From the NCBI GenBank assembly GCA_963814915.1, contig CAWFEI010000009.1:69866-133865 (forward strand): 64,000 nucleotides of DNA. The letters are read 5' to 3'. The first letter of the stretch is position 1. Every line of letters begins with the position of its first letter. The translations under genes and the position numbers were made by a program. The stretch comes from VRUE01 sp963814915 (lineage in GTDB: Bacteria; Actinomycetota; Thermoleophilia; Solirubrobacterales; 70-9). The notes under the pieces are model-generated. The model did no database searches. It worked only from the letters and a program-made list of their open reading frames with translations, and was not told where the DNA came from. Of the stretch, positions 49,578 through 57,600 are shown piece after piece.

Positions 49578-51425
49578 TTACAGCGCCCGCTCGACCGCGG
49601 TCACGATGTGGGCGGCGTCGATGCCGGCCGCGGCGAGGAGTGCGTCGGGGGGGCCGCTGGTGGGGCGCTCGCTGACGGCGAGGCGGACCAGCGGGGTGCC
49701 CGAAGCCGCTTCGGCGAGGACGCCGGCGACGGTCTCGCCGATGCCGCCCTCGGCCCAGTGGTCCTCGACCGTGATCAGAGCCTCGGTCTCCTTCGCCGCC
49801 CGGAGGATCGCGTCGCGGTCGACCGGCTTGACCGAGTAGAGGTCGATCACCCTGGCCGCGATTCCCTTCGCGGCGAGCTGCTCGGCCGCATCGAGCGATT
49901 CGTGCAGGGTGATGCCGGCGCCGATCAGGGTGACCCGGTCGTCATCGCCACTGCGCACAGTGCGGCTGCCGCCGATCTCGAAGCTCTCGTCGGCCCCGTA
50001 GAGGACCGGGGTCGCGCCACGGGTCGTGCGCATGTAGCTGATTCCGCGGTGCTCGCGCATCGCGTCGAGCAGGGCGACGGCCTGGTTGGCGTCGCTCGGA
50101 TAGAGAACGACACTGCCGAGGACGGCACGCAGCGAGGCGATGTCTTCGAGCGCCATCTGCGAGGGCCCGTCGGGGCCGATCGAGACGCCGACGTGGGAGC
50201 CGCAGAGCTTCAGGTCGGCGTCGGAGATCGCGGCCATGCGGACGAAGTCGTAGGCGCGGCTGAGGAAGGCGCCGAACGAGGACGCGAAGGGCTTCCAGCC
50301 GCGCGTCTGCAGGCCGACGCCGGCGGCGACCATCTGCTGCTCGGCGATGTACATCTCGAAGAAGCGCTCGGGGTGCTTGGCGGCGAAGCGTTCGGCGTAG
50401 GTCGAGTTGCCGACCTCGCCGTCGAGCGCGACCACCTGCTCGTCGATCGAGCCGAGCCAGGCAAGGCCGTCTCCGTAGGCGCCGCGGGTCGCGACCTTCT
50501 CGCCAATCTCGTAGCTGGGTCGCTCGACCTCCGCCCGGGCAACCTCGTAGGAGCGCGCCTCGGGCGGGGACTGGACCTCGACCCGCAGCGAACGCTCGCC
50601 GCCCAGCTCCTCGACCGCAGCGTCGGGCTCGGCCAGCGGCTTGCCGTGCTGGTTGGGCTGGTCCTCGACCGCCGCGACGCCCGAGCCCTTCTTGGTGCGG
50701 GCGAAGATTGCCGCGGGCCTGCCGGCGGCGAGCGCCTGCGCGTAGGCGGCGTCGATCGCCTCCAGGTCGTGCCCGTCGATCTCCTGAACGTCCCAGCCGC
50801 AGGCCACGGCGCGCGCCGCCCAGGAGGCGGTGTCCCACTCGTGCATGGTCGGGCCGCGCTGGCCGAGCCGGTTGACGTCGACGATCGCGATCATGTTGTC
50901 CAGGCCCGCCTGGCCGGCGTGCTCGAAGGCCTCCCACATCGAGCCCTCGGCGAGCTCGGAGTCCCCGCAGAGGACCCAGACGCGGAAGTCGGCGCTCTCC
51001 AGCCGCTTGCCGGCCAGCGCGATCCCGACCGAGATCGGCAGGCCCTGGCCGAGCGAGCCGGTGGCGACGTCGACCCAGGGGATTTCCGGCGTCGGGTGGC
51101 CCTGCAGGCGCGAGCCGAACTCGCGGAAGGTGAGCAGCTCCTCGTCCTCGATCGCCCCGGCCATCTTGTACATCCCGTAGAGCAGCGGCGAGGCGTGGCC
51201 CTTGGAGAAGACCAGGTGGTCGTTGGCGCGGTTCTCGGGGGCATCGAAGTCGTAGCGCAGGTAGCGGGCCATCAGCACCGCCATCAGGTCGGCGGCCGAC
51301 ATCGAGGAGGTCGGGTGGCCGGAGTTCGCGGCGGCCGCGGAGCGCACCGAATCCACCCGCAGCTGTTGCGCCAGTTCGTGTAGCTGCGTGCGGTCGATCG
51401 TTCCCTCCGAGGTCGCCTGCTCCAT
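49578..51425 (-). CDS. tkt: Transketolase
   Basis: A 615-residue TPP enzyme that moves two-carbon units between sugar phosphates in the pentose phosphate pathway. The N-terminal PP domain has VDSVRSAAAANSGHPTSSMSAADL and the TPP-Mg motif LCGDSELAEGSMWEAFEHAG...IVDVN. The Pyr domain follows (GAYGDGLAWLG, EMYIAEQQMVAAGVGLQTRGWKPF, SHVGVSIGPDGPSQMALEDI). The C-terminal domain holds RVIDLYSVKPVD. It is of the shorter kind, nearer the mammalian and actinobacterial form than the 660-residue E. coli enzyme. ATG 51425. Stands alone between the kinase unit and nadA. Confidence 0.93.
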   Translation of the reverse strand: MEQATSEGTIDRTQLHELAQQLRVDSVRSAAAANSGHPTSSMSAADLMAVLMARYLRYDFDAPENRANDHLVFSKGHASPLLYGMYKMAGAIEDEELLTFREFGSRLQGHPTPEIPWVDVATGSLGQGLPISVGIALAGKRLESADFRVWVLCGDSELAEGSMWEAFEHAGQAGLDNMIAIVDVNRLGQRGPTMHEWDTASWAARAVACGWDVQEIDGHDLEAIDAAYAQALAAGRPAAIFARTKKGSGVAAVEDQPNQHGKPLAEPDAAVEELGGERSLRVEVQSPPEARSYEVARAEVERPSYEIGEKVATRGAYGDGLAWLGSIDEQVVALDGEVGNSTYAERFAAKHPERFFEMYIAEQQMVAAGVGLQTRGWKPFASSFGAFLSRAYDFVRMAAISDADLKLCGSHVGVSIGPDGPSQMALEDIASLRAVLGSVVLYPSDANQAVALLDAMREHRGISYMRTTRGATPVLYGADESFEIGGSRTVRSGDDDRVTLIGAGITLHESLDAAEQLAAKGIAARVIDLYSVKPVDRDAILRAAKETEALITVEDHWAEGGIGETVAGVLAEAASGTPLVRLAVSERPTSGPPDALLAAAGIDAAHIVTAVERAL

Positions 51426-51445
51426 GGCTCTGACTTTATCTAGAG

Positions 51446-52459
51446 CTAGCCGATCGCGACCATGCGCTCGATCGGCACCCGCGCCCGCTCGGCGATCTCC
51501 GCCGGGACGCTGACCTCGAACTTCATCTCGCGCAGGCAGTCGCGCAGTTTCGGCAGCGTGATCATCTTCATGTACTTGCAGTAGGCCATCCGGTTGGCCT
51601 CGATCAAGCTCGCCCCCGGCGCGGCCATCTGCAGCGGGTGCAGCATGCCGTTCTCGGTGGCGACGATGTACTCGCCGTCGGGTCGCTGCTGGACGTAGTC
51701 GAGCATCTGGCCGGTGGAGAGCATGTGCACACCGTCCTCGTCGACTTCTCCCGCGGCGACGAACTCCATCACCTGGGTGACGCAGCCGCACTCGGGGTGG
51801 ACGAGGAACTCGGCGTCCGGATGGGCGGCGCGCTGGGCCTTGATGTCGTCCGGGCGGATGCCGGCGTGGACGTGACACTCGCCCGGCCAGACGTGCATCG
51901 AGCGTCCGGTCCGGCGCTCGACGTAGGCGCCGAGCCACATGTCGGGGCCGAAGAGGATCTCCGTCTCGGGCCCGTGCTCGCGGAGGATGTGCTCGACGAC
52001 CTTGACGGCGTTGGAGGAAGTGCAGCAGTAATCGGTCTCCGCCTTGACCTCGGCCGAGGTGTTGACGTACATGACGACGACCGCGTCGGGGCTGTGGCGC
52101 GACTTCCACTCGCGCAACTCCTCGGCGGTGATCGCGTCGGCGAGCGAGCAGCCGGCGTCCGGATCGGGGATCAGCACCGTCTTCCGCGGCGAGAGCACCG
52201 CGGCGGTCTCGGCCATGAAATGGACGCCACAGAAGGCGATGACCGACGCGCCGGAGGCGGCCGCCTGGCGAGAGAGGCCGAGTGAGTCGCCGGTGTAGTC
52301 GGCCACGTCCTGCACCTCGGGCACCTGGTAGTTGTGGGCGAGGATGACGGCATCGCGCTCCCGCGCGAGCTCGCGCACCTCGCTGGACATCTCCTCGACC
52401 TCCTCCGGGCTGAGGTCGAGCATCGGGACCGGCTCGTTGATCGTCGGCAGCTCTCTCAT
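51446..52459 (-). CDS. nadA: Quinolinate synthase A
   Basis: A 337-residue [4Fe-4S] enzyme that condenses iminoaspartate with dihydroxyacetone phosphate to quinolinate in NAD synthesis. Cluster cysteines are seen in VIAFCGVHFMAETAAVLSP, YVNTSAEVKAETDYCCTSSNA and FLVHPECGCVTQVMEF. HNYQVPEVQDVADYTGDSLGLS is the family N-terminal signature. The start is ATG 52459. nadC lies 1 kb upstream on the same strand but nadB (aspartate oxidase) is not in the window. An Fpg-like gene lies between nadA and nadC. Confidence 0.95.
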   Translation of the reverse strand: MRELPTINEPVPMLDLSPEEVEEMSSEVRELARERDAVILAHNYQVPEVQDVADYTGDSLGLSRQAAASGASVIAFCGVHFMAETAAVLSPRKTVLIPDPDAGCSLADAITAEELREWKSRHSPDAVVVMYVNTSAEVKAETDYCCTSSNAVKVVEHILREHGPETEILFGPDMWLGAYVERRTGRSMHVWPGECHVHAGIRPDDIKAQRAAHPDAEFLVHPECGCVTQVMEFVAAGEVDEDGVHMLSTGQMLDYVQQRPDGEYIVATENGMLHPLQMAAPGASLIEANRMAYCKYMKMITLPKLRDCLREMKFEVSVPAEIAERARVPIERMVAIG

Positions 52460-52568
52460 TGGCGGTTGCCTCGAAAGACCCTGGGAGGGTCTCGCTGGTC
52501 GTATGTTCGCTGGCTTGGCCTTCGCCTGAGTCCAGTCGAATGAACTGATTGGGAGTCTAGTCGATGGC

Positions 52569-53414
52569 CTACTTGAGCAGGCGGGAGAGGCGGCGATCTT
52601 TGAGCACACGGCCGCCGGTCTGCTCCTTCGGGCAGTAGTTCGTCTGGTGCTCGGCGAAGTAGACGGCCTCGATCGTCGTGCCGCAGCGCGGGCAGGGCTC
52701 GCCCTCCCGTTTGTGGATCCGCAGCGGCATCGGCAGCTTCTCGGGCAGCTCGGGGCCGACCGTCTCCTCGTAGTGCTCGATCGCGTCGCCGAGCACGTGC
52801 AGGGCGGCGTGAAGTCGCTCGATCTCCCTGTCATCCAGCTCGGAGCCCTGCTTGAACGGCGACAGCCGCGCCTCCCAGAGGATCTCGTCCACCCAGGAAC
52901 GGCCGATGCCGGCGATGTCGCCCTGGTGGCGCAGCAGCGGGTGCAGGTGGCGGGGCTGGCCGACAGCCGCCGCGAAAGCGTCCAATGCCGGGTCCGGCCA
53001 GGCTTCCGGACCGAGCCGAGCCACGGCATCGTCCTCCGGCACGGCGGCGCTCGCTAGCAGCTTGGCCCACGCACGCTGCTTCGTCCCGAACTCGCGCAAG
53101 CGCAGCTCCCGCCCGTCATCGAGCCGCACCAGCACCCTCGACGCCCGGTCTTTGAGCGAAGCCCGCCTGTCGAAGACCCGTAGTCGTCCCGCCGACATCA
53201 AATGGATCAGAAGCGCCAGATCGCCGAACTCGACCACTGGCATCTTGCCCACCCGCCGAATACCGCTCACCTCTCTACCCACAAGCTCGTCAAGCGACGG
53301 CTCGAAGGTCTTCATCACGTTCATCCCCGGAGCCGACACCGATTCGACTGAAGCTCCCCCGACTGCGGCGTCGAGGCGGCGTACCGTGATCTCAACCTCG
53401 GGCAACTCGGGCAT
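52569..53414 (-). CDS. Fpg/Nei-family DNA glycosylase with altered zinc finger
   Basis: A 281-residue base-excision glycosylase/AP lyase. The mature N-terminus PELPEVEITVRR gives the catalytic Pro2 and Glu3, which is why ATG 53414 is chosen over ATG 53420. LLIHLMSAGRLRVF, the H2TH helix region (GIGRSWVDEILWEARLSP) and the C-terminal zinc finger follow. The finger has Cys241, Cys244 and Cys261 but Glu264 where the fourth Cys (CPxC) normally is, so zinc binding may be weakened or replaced. The end QTGGRVLKDRRLSRLLK matches an actinobacterial subfamily I recall. Substrate (8-oxoguanine or oxidised pyrimidines) unknown. Confidence 0.88.
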   Translation of the reverse strand: MPELPEVEITVRRLDAAVGGASVESVSAPGMNVMKTFEPSLDELVGREVSGIRRVGKMPVVEFGDLALLIHLMSAGRLRVFDRRASLKDRASRVLVRLDDGRELRLREFGTKQRAWAKLLASAAVPEDDAVARLGPEAWPDPALDAFAAAVGQPRHLHPLLRHQGDIAGIGRSWVDEILWEARLSPFKQGSELDDREIERLHAALHVLGDAIEHYEETVGPELPEKLPMPLRIHKREGEPCPRCGTTIEAVYFAEHQTNYCPKEQTGGRVLKDRRLSRLLK

Positions 53415-53460
53415 AGCCAAAGTCTGCCGACTACGCCGCTCCCGACAGGATCCGCGGGCC

Positions 53461-54333
53461 TCAGGCCGTTTCGACCAGCATGCTGAAGTCGAGTGTCGGG
53501 GCCGAGTGGGTCAGCGCGCCGACGGAGATGTAGTCGACGCCGGTCTCGGCGATCGTGCGCACGGTCTCGAGGCTGACGCCGCCGGAGGCCTCCAGGCTCG
53601 GCTTGCCCTCACCCCCGCCCTGCTGGTCGCGCAGGCGAACGGCCGCCAGCAGGACCTCGGCGTCCATGTTGTCGAGCAGCAGCCGGTCGGCTCCCGCACC
53701 GAGCGCGTAGGCGACCTCGTCCATGTTGCGACACTCGATCTCCAGCGGCATTTTGGGCTGCGCGGTGCGGGCCGCGTGGACCGCCTTCGCCACCCCGCCC
53801 GCGATGGCGATGTGGTTCTCCTTGATCAGGATCGCGTCGTAGAGCCCCATGCGGTGATTGACCCCACCTCCGGCCCCCACAGCGGCCTTCTCCAGCGCCC
53901 GTAGGCCCGGGGTCGTCTTGCGCGTGTCGAGGATGCGCGCGCCCGTGCCCGCGACCGCCTCGACGAAGCGCGCCGTCAGCGTCGCGATCCCGGAGAGCCG
54001 GCCGAGGAAGTTGAGCGCCGTTCGCTCCGCCGCAAGCAGTCCCGCCGCGGGCCCGCCGGCCAGCGCCACCTCGGCCGGCACCGCCTCGCGCCACTGCCCC
54101 TCGACGACCAGGTTGTCGATGTCCTCCACCCCGCACCGCCTCATCGTCTCCGCGACGACGCCGAGCCCGAAGACGACCCCCGGCTCCTTCTGCACGATCC
54201 GTGCCCGCGCCCGCGCCCCATCCGGAACGGTCGCCTCCGAGGTCACGTCCCCAGCGCCGATGTCCTCGGAGAGCGCCCGCCCTACGACCGGCTCGATTTC
54301 AAGTAGATCTGTCAATTTCCAGGGGTATTTCAA
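53461..54333 (-). CDS. nadC: Nicotinate-nucleotide diphosphorylase (carboxylating)
   Basis: Converts quinolinate plus PRPP to nicotinate mononucleotide and CO2, 290 residues. Signatures: ALSEDIGAGDVTSEATVPDG, RTALNFLGRLSGIATLT, ILDTRKTTPGLRALEKAAVGAGGGVNHRMGLYDAILIKENH and LEASGGVSLETVRTIAETGVDYISVGALTHS. The start appears to be TTG 54333 (MKYPWKLTDLL); a TTG at 54315 is a later option, and no ATG or GTG is available. Upstream is the motif shared with the AlbA_2 regulator promoter, so NAD synthesis could be under its control. nadC and nadA are on the same strand with the glycosylase gene between. Confidence 0.93.
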   Translation of the reverse strand: MKYPWKLTDLLEIEPVVGRALSEDIGAGDVTSEATVPDGARARARIVQKEPGVVFGLGVVAETMRRCGVEDIDNLVVEGQWREAVPAEVALAGGPAAGLLAAERTALNFLGRLSGIATLTARFVEAVAGTGARILDTRKTTPGLRALEKAAVGAGGGVNHRMGLYDAILIKENHIAIAGGVAKAVHAARTAQPKMPLEIECRNMDEVAYALGAGADRLLLDNMDAEVLLAAVRLRDQQGGGEGKPSLEASGGVSLETVRTIAETGVDYISVGALTHSAPTLDFSMLVETA

Positions 54334-54340
54334 GTCTTAT

Positions 54341-54360
54341 TACATGTGGTTGTAAGTAGG
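54341..54360. promoter_or_regulatory. CATGTGG-n4-AAGTAGG motif upstream of nadC
   Basis: CATGTGG (54343-54349) and AAGTAGG (54354-54360) recur in the same order and orientation at 55794-55812 in the promoter of the adjacent AlbA_2 gene, where the spacer is 5 bp. Here it lies 8 bp before the nadC start and right at the end of the AlbA_2 gene. The region is AT-rich for this genome. A shared operator, or a duplication flanking the gene, are both possible. Confidence 0.45.
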
Positions 54361-54362
54361 TC

Positions 54363-55772
54363 TTATCCGGCTTTCAGCTGCCAGTAGGCACGGGGGTCTT
54401 TAGGCGACTTGCCAACCCACTCGATCACTTCCGCGTCTTTGAGGATGTTCAACTCCTTCTGCACGAGAGGCCTCGAAATGCCCAGTGCCTCCTTCAGCTC
54501 GCCAGTGCTCATCCGCCCCTCCGAACGCAGCACCCGCGTGATCGCTCTCGCGTGCTCGGGCAGCCGTTCGTCCAGCTGGCGATCCACGGGCTCGGCCAAC
54601 AATTGCAACTCGACGCTACCCGAGGTCTGCCGATAGACGGGGTCGGTCAATCCCGCTTGACGCATCTCGTCGAACATGCGTCGGATTCCCTCACCGAGCT
54701 CCTGCCCGAGGCTGAGATCGGCACAGACGCGCGCAATCCGCGGGTTACGGGCGAAGCGCATCGTCTCCAGCGGCCGGCTGAGGTCAACGAGACCGGGAAA
54801 GCGACCCGGGCTTGAGATCTCGATCCTGTCATCGAAGATCTCGACCCGGACGTGGTCGCCCACCATGCTGTAGGAGCGATGCACCGCGGCGTTGACAATC
54901 CCCTCCAACCAAGCGTCCTGCGGCACCAACGGGATGTCTTCGAAGGACCCTTCGACGCCCAGCGCTCTGCGCCTCGGCTGCAACCGCTCGACCTGCTCCC
55001 TGGCGTGCTCCAATTGCGTCGGCATCGCTCCTTCCAGCCTGATGTCGTCGATCAGTTGCTGGCGAGCTCCCGACCCACGCTCGCGCCCTCGGTATCGCAA
55101 TACGCGAATGTAGGCCTCGGGCAGGAACGTCTGTGGGCTCTCCGCAAATAGCAGGCAACCGGCGATCGTCAGCTCGTCACCATCCGCCAGGCCTCGAGCC
55201 TGCAACAGGCGCTTCGGATCATGCACGCCCATCGCAGTTGCATAACCCTCGAACATGAACTCGTCGATCGAATCGACAGATGCGCCAGAACGACCCGCCT
55301 CGTAGCTGGCCTGCCCCTTGTCGTAGAGCAACTCTCGACGCTGGGCGAAGTTGAGCCTGCGGTTCTCGTCACCGACCCGCAGGAAGACCTCGTCTTTTTG
55401 GTTCGCGTGGACCAGATCTCCGGGTTCGACTTCGATTGCGAGAAGCTCATTCGGTTCTCCGTCGCCGTCGATGCAAGGGACCAAACGGTGCTTCGCCCGC
55501 ACCGGGGGCATGCAGAAGTCGATATTTGCCTGCAGCTGGGAATTTCGCCGCTGCAAGTGGCCAAGGGTCCCCTCGATCTCGCCATCGGATAGACCGACAA
55601 TCACGACTCCACCGTCTGCGTTGGCGAAGCCGATCAACGTGTTGGCCAGGTCTCGCGGTGCGATCCGGCTTGACTTCCTCTCCAGCCATTGATCCTCGGG
55701 CAATCCGGCCAGCTCGGGGCCGACAGCCTTCGGTGGCGAATTGAGCGCGCTTTCTACAGCGATGGTTCCCAT
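54363..55772 (-). CDS. AlbA_2/HATPase-type putative transcriptional regulator
   Basis: A 469-residue protein. N-terminal AlbA_2 (Schlafen-like) domain: WLERKSSRIAPRDLANTLIGFANADGGVVIVGLSDG. The middle is a GHKL-type segment (LEGIVNAAVHRSYSMVGDHVRVEIFDDRIEISSPGRFPG, FARNPRIARV, GQELGEGIRRMFDEM). The C-terminal winged helix (GRMSTGELKEALGISRPLVQKELNILKDAEVIEWVG) should bind DNA. Proteins of this build are annotated as regulators or defence-linked; the role here is unknown. The start is ATG 55772; a TTG 15 bp upstream falls in the operator. Flanked on both sides by a shared sequence motif. Confidence 0.8.
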   Translation of the reverse strand: MGTIAVESALNSPPKAVGPELAGLPEDQWLERKSSRIAPRDLANTLIGFANADGGVVIVGLSDGEIEGTLGHLQRRNSQLQANIDFCMPPVRAKHRLVPCIDGDGEPNELLAIEVEPGDLVHANQKDEVFLRVGDENRRLNFAQRRELLYDKGQASYEAGRSGASVDSIDEFMFEGYATAMGVHDPKRLLQARGLADGDELTIAGCLLFAESPQTFLPEAYIRVLRYRGRERGSGARQQLIDDIRLEGAMPTQLEHAREQVERLQPRRRALGVEGSFEDIPLVPQDAWLEGIVNAAVHRSYSMVGDHVRVEIFDDRIEISSPGRFPGLVDLSRPLETMRFARNPRIARVCADLSLGQELGEGIRRMFDEMRQAGLTDPVYRQTSGSVELQLLAEPVDRQLDERLPEHARAITRVLRSEGRMSTGELKEALGISRPLVQKELNILKDAEVIEWVGKSPKDPRAYWQLKAG

Positions 55773-55777
55773 ATTAG

Positions 55778-55812
55778 CTACTTGCAATTATTGCATGTGG
55801 CATACAAGTAGG
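55778..55812. promoter_or_regulatory. Nested palindromes and shared motif in the AlbA_2 gene promoter
   Basis: CTACTTG (55778-55784) is inverted as CAAGTAG (55805-55811). Inside lies TGCAAT-T-ATTGCA (55783-55795), and CATGTGG-n5-AAGTAGG overlaps the right half. The cluster sits 6-40 bp before the ATG of the regulator gene and about 50 bp before the divergent sigma factor gene, so one protein could control both. Autoregulation by the winged-helix protein is the simplest reading. Confidence 0.55.
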
Positions 55813-55864
55813 GTTCAGAGTCCGGATCTCACGTCCATGGTCGCCGAAGCGTTTAATCCCATGA

Positions 55865-56332
55865 GTGACCGCGCTCCCGCCCTTCCAACGCCTGCTCGAC
55901 CAGCACGCCGCCGACGTTATGGCGGTGCTGCGCGGCGCGGTCGGCCGCGCCGAGGCGGAAGACTGCTTCCAGGAGACCTTCCTCGCGGCGCTGCGCGCCT
56001 ACCCGAAGCTGAGCGATGACGGCAACCTGCGCGGTTGGCTGCTGACGATCGCCCACCGCAAGGCGATCGACCACCACCGCGCGAACGGACGACGCCCGCT
56101 GCCGGTCGCCCAGCCCGAGATCCACGCCGGTGCGACCGCCGAGCCCGAGCTCGATGACGGCCTCTGGGCGCTGGTCGGAGCGCTGCCGCCGAAGCAGCGC
56201 GCCGCGGTGGCGCTGCGCTACGGGTGCGACCTCCCCCACGCCGAGATCGCCGCCGCGCTCGGCTGCTCGCCCGACGCCGCGCGGCGCAGCCTGCACGAGG
56301 GAATCAAGCGACTGCGAAAGGAGCTGGCATGA
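55865..56332 (+). CDS. ECF-type RNA polymerase sigma factor
   Basis: A 155-residue minimal sigma factor. Region 2: HAADVMAVLRGAVGRAEAEDCFQETFLAALRAYPKL, NLRGWLLTIAHRKAIDHHR. Region 4: LWALVGALPPKQRAAVALRYGCDLPHAEIAAALGCSPDAARRSLHEGIKRLRKEL. Start GTG 55865. It is translationally coupled (ATGA overlap) to the methyltransferase gene that follows, so the pair may form a small DNA-alkylation response unit. No anti-sigma factor is adjacent. Promoters it reads are unknown. Confidence 0.9.
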   Translation: MTALPPFQRLLDQHAADVMAVLRGAVGRAEAEDCFQETFLAALRAYPKLSDDGNLRGWLLTIAHRKAIDHHRANGRRPLPVAQPEIHAGATAEPELDDGLWALVGALPPKQRAAVALRYGCDLPHAEIAAALGCSPDAARRSLHEGIKRLRKELA

Positions 56333-56894
56333 AGGCAAGCCTCGAAAGACCTCGCCGACCGCGCCGCCGACGAAGGTCTGCTCGACGTCGCCTACGCGAG
56401 GGTCGACTCGCCGTTCGGCTCGCTGCTCGTCGCGGGTACCCGGCATGGGCTGGTCAAGCTCAGCCTGCCGGCCTACGATCACGACGAGGCATTGGAGGAC
56501 CTGGCCGCGCGTCGTTTCGCCGCGGATCCTCGAGGCCCCTTCGCGCCTCGAGGAGGTCCGGCGCCAACTCGACCGCTACTTCGAGGGGGGGCTGCGCGAA
56601 TTCGACCTGCCGCTCGACTGGCAGCTCAGCCACGGCTTCCGGCGGCGGGCCCTGCGCGCGATCGACCGCATCCCCTACGGGAAGACGCGCAGCTATACGG
56701 ACATCGCCCGCAGCGCCGGGAACGAGCGCGCCGTTCGCGCCGCCGGAACCGCGTGCGGAGCCAACCCGATCCCGATCGTCGTGCCGTGCCACCGGGTGCT
56801 GCGCAGCGGCGGCGCGCTCGGCGGTTACGGCGGTGGCCTGCCGATGAAGGAAGCCCTGCTGGAAATGGAGGGCGTGCGCGGTAGTCGGGTGTAG
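56329..56894 (+). pseudogene. ogt: Methylated-DNA-protein cysteine methyltransferase with two frameshifts
   Basis: The protein is recognisable only by joining three frames. MKASLE in frame with ATG 56329; then DLADRAADEGLLDVAYARVDSPFGSL... in the next frame from 56348 to about 56515; then SPRILEAPSRLEEVRRQLDRYF and the catalytic NPIPIVVPCHRVLRSGG, GGYGGGLPMKEALLEMEG in the third frame to 56894. Each shift equals one extra base (near 56344 and in the run GCGCGTCGTTTCG near 56510). An intact gene would encode a suicide repair protein that takes alkyl groups from O6-alkylguanine onto the Cys of PCHR. Either the gene is dead or the sequence has two insertion errors. Confidence 0.75.
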
Positions 56895-56919
56895 AATCTG
56901 CCTCAAGCGGATCGGCTGC

Positions 56920-57600
56920 ATGGTCGATAGGGGCGGCGTGGATCGGAATACCGAAACGACCGTACGCGACCACACCAACCGCATAGCCCGCGCCGCCTGG
57001 CTCTGCGCCTTCGTCGTGCCGCTGATTCTCGCCGCGCTGCTACTCGGAGCCAAGTCCTCGCAGGCGTCCGCGCCGGTGCCCGGCGCCGTTTCGTTCGCCT
57101 TCGAAGAAGACGAAGAAGAATTCGGGTTCGAAGAAGAAGGCGAAGGCGAATTCGCCGAAGAAGACGAACTCGAATTCGCCGAAGCGGAATGCGAAATCGC
57201 CGCGGACGAAGTCGAAGAAGGCGAAATCACGCAGGCCGAAGCGGACGAGTTCTGCAGGGAAGTAACCGAAGCCGCCAAGGAATCGGCTGCCGAAGGGCCC
57301 AAGGCCTCCGCGTCGGTGCGATGCCCGATCCGCAGCCTCACGGCGCACGCCTCTACGCACCACAAAACGCTCAAGCTGACGATCGGCTACACGACCCTCA
57401 GCCCCATTCGGGCGACGATCCGAATCCATGGCGTCGGCAGCTTCAAGCGCCATCTCGGCCGCAGCGGCGTGCTCCGCTTCACGAAGAAGCTGGGCAGGAA
57501 GCGACCCCGGAAGCGGATCGCGATCCACATCCGCGTCCCCGCCTCAGCGAGCGGACGACGCTGCGGTCTTGTTGAGGTAGTCGCGAATAAAGTCGTCTAG
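56920..57600 (+). CDS. Secreted protein with Glu/Phe-rich acidic region
   Basis: A 226-residue protein of unknown role. A membrane helix/signal (WLCAFVVPLILAALLLGAKSSQA) is followed by about 60 strongly acidic residues with regular Phe (EEEFGFEEEGEGEF, ELEFAEAECE, EVEEGEITQAEADEF). A basic beta-rich domain (LKLTIGYTTLSPIRATIRIHG, RFTKKLGRKRPRKRIAIHIRVP) completes it. Charge flips from very acidic to very basic between halves, so they may interact with each other or bind Ca2+ and wall polymers. Start ATG 56920; a GTG at 56938 is possible. Its 3' end overlaps prfB by 57 bp on the other strand, unusually long. Confidence 0.62.
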   Translation: MVDRGGVDRNTETTVRDHTNRIARAAWLCAFVVPLILAALLLGAKSSQASAPVPGAVSFAFEEDEEEFGFEEEGEGEFAEEDELEFAEAECEIAADEVEEGEITQAEADEFCREVTEAAKESAAEGPKASASVRCPIRSLTAHASTHHKTLKLTIGYTTLSPIRATIRIHGVGSFKRHLGRSGVLRFTKKLGRKRPRKRIAIHIRVPASASGRRCGLVEVVANKVV

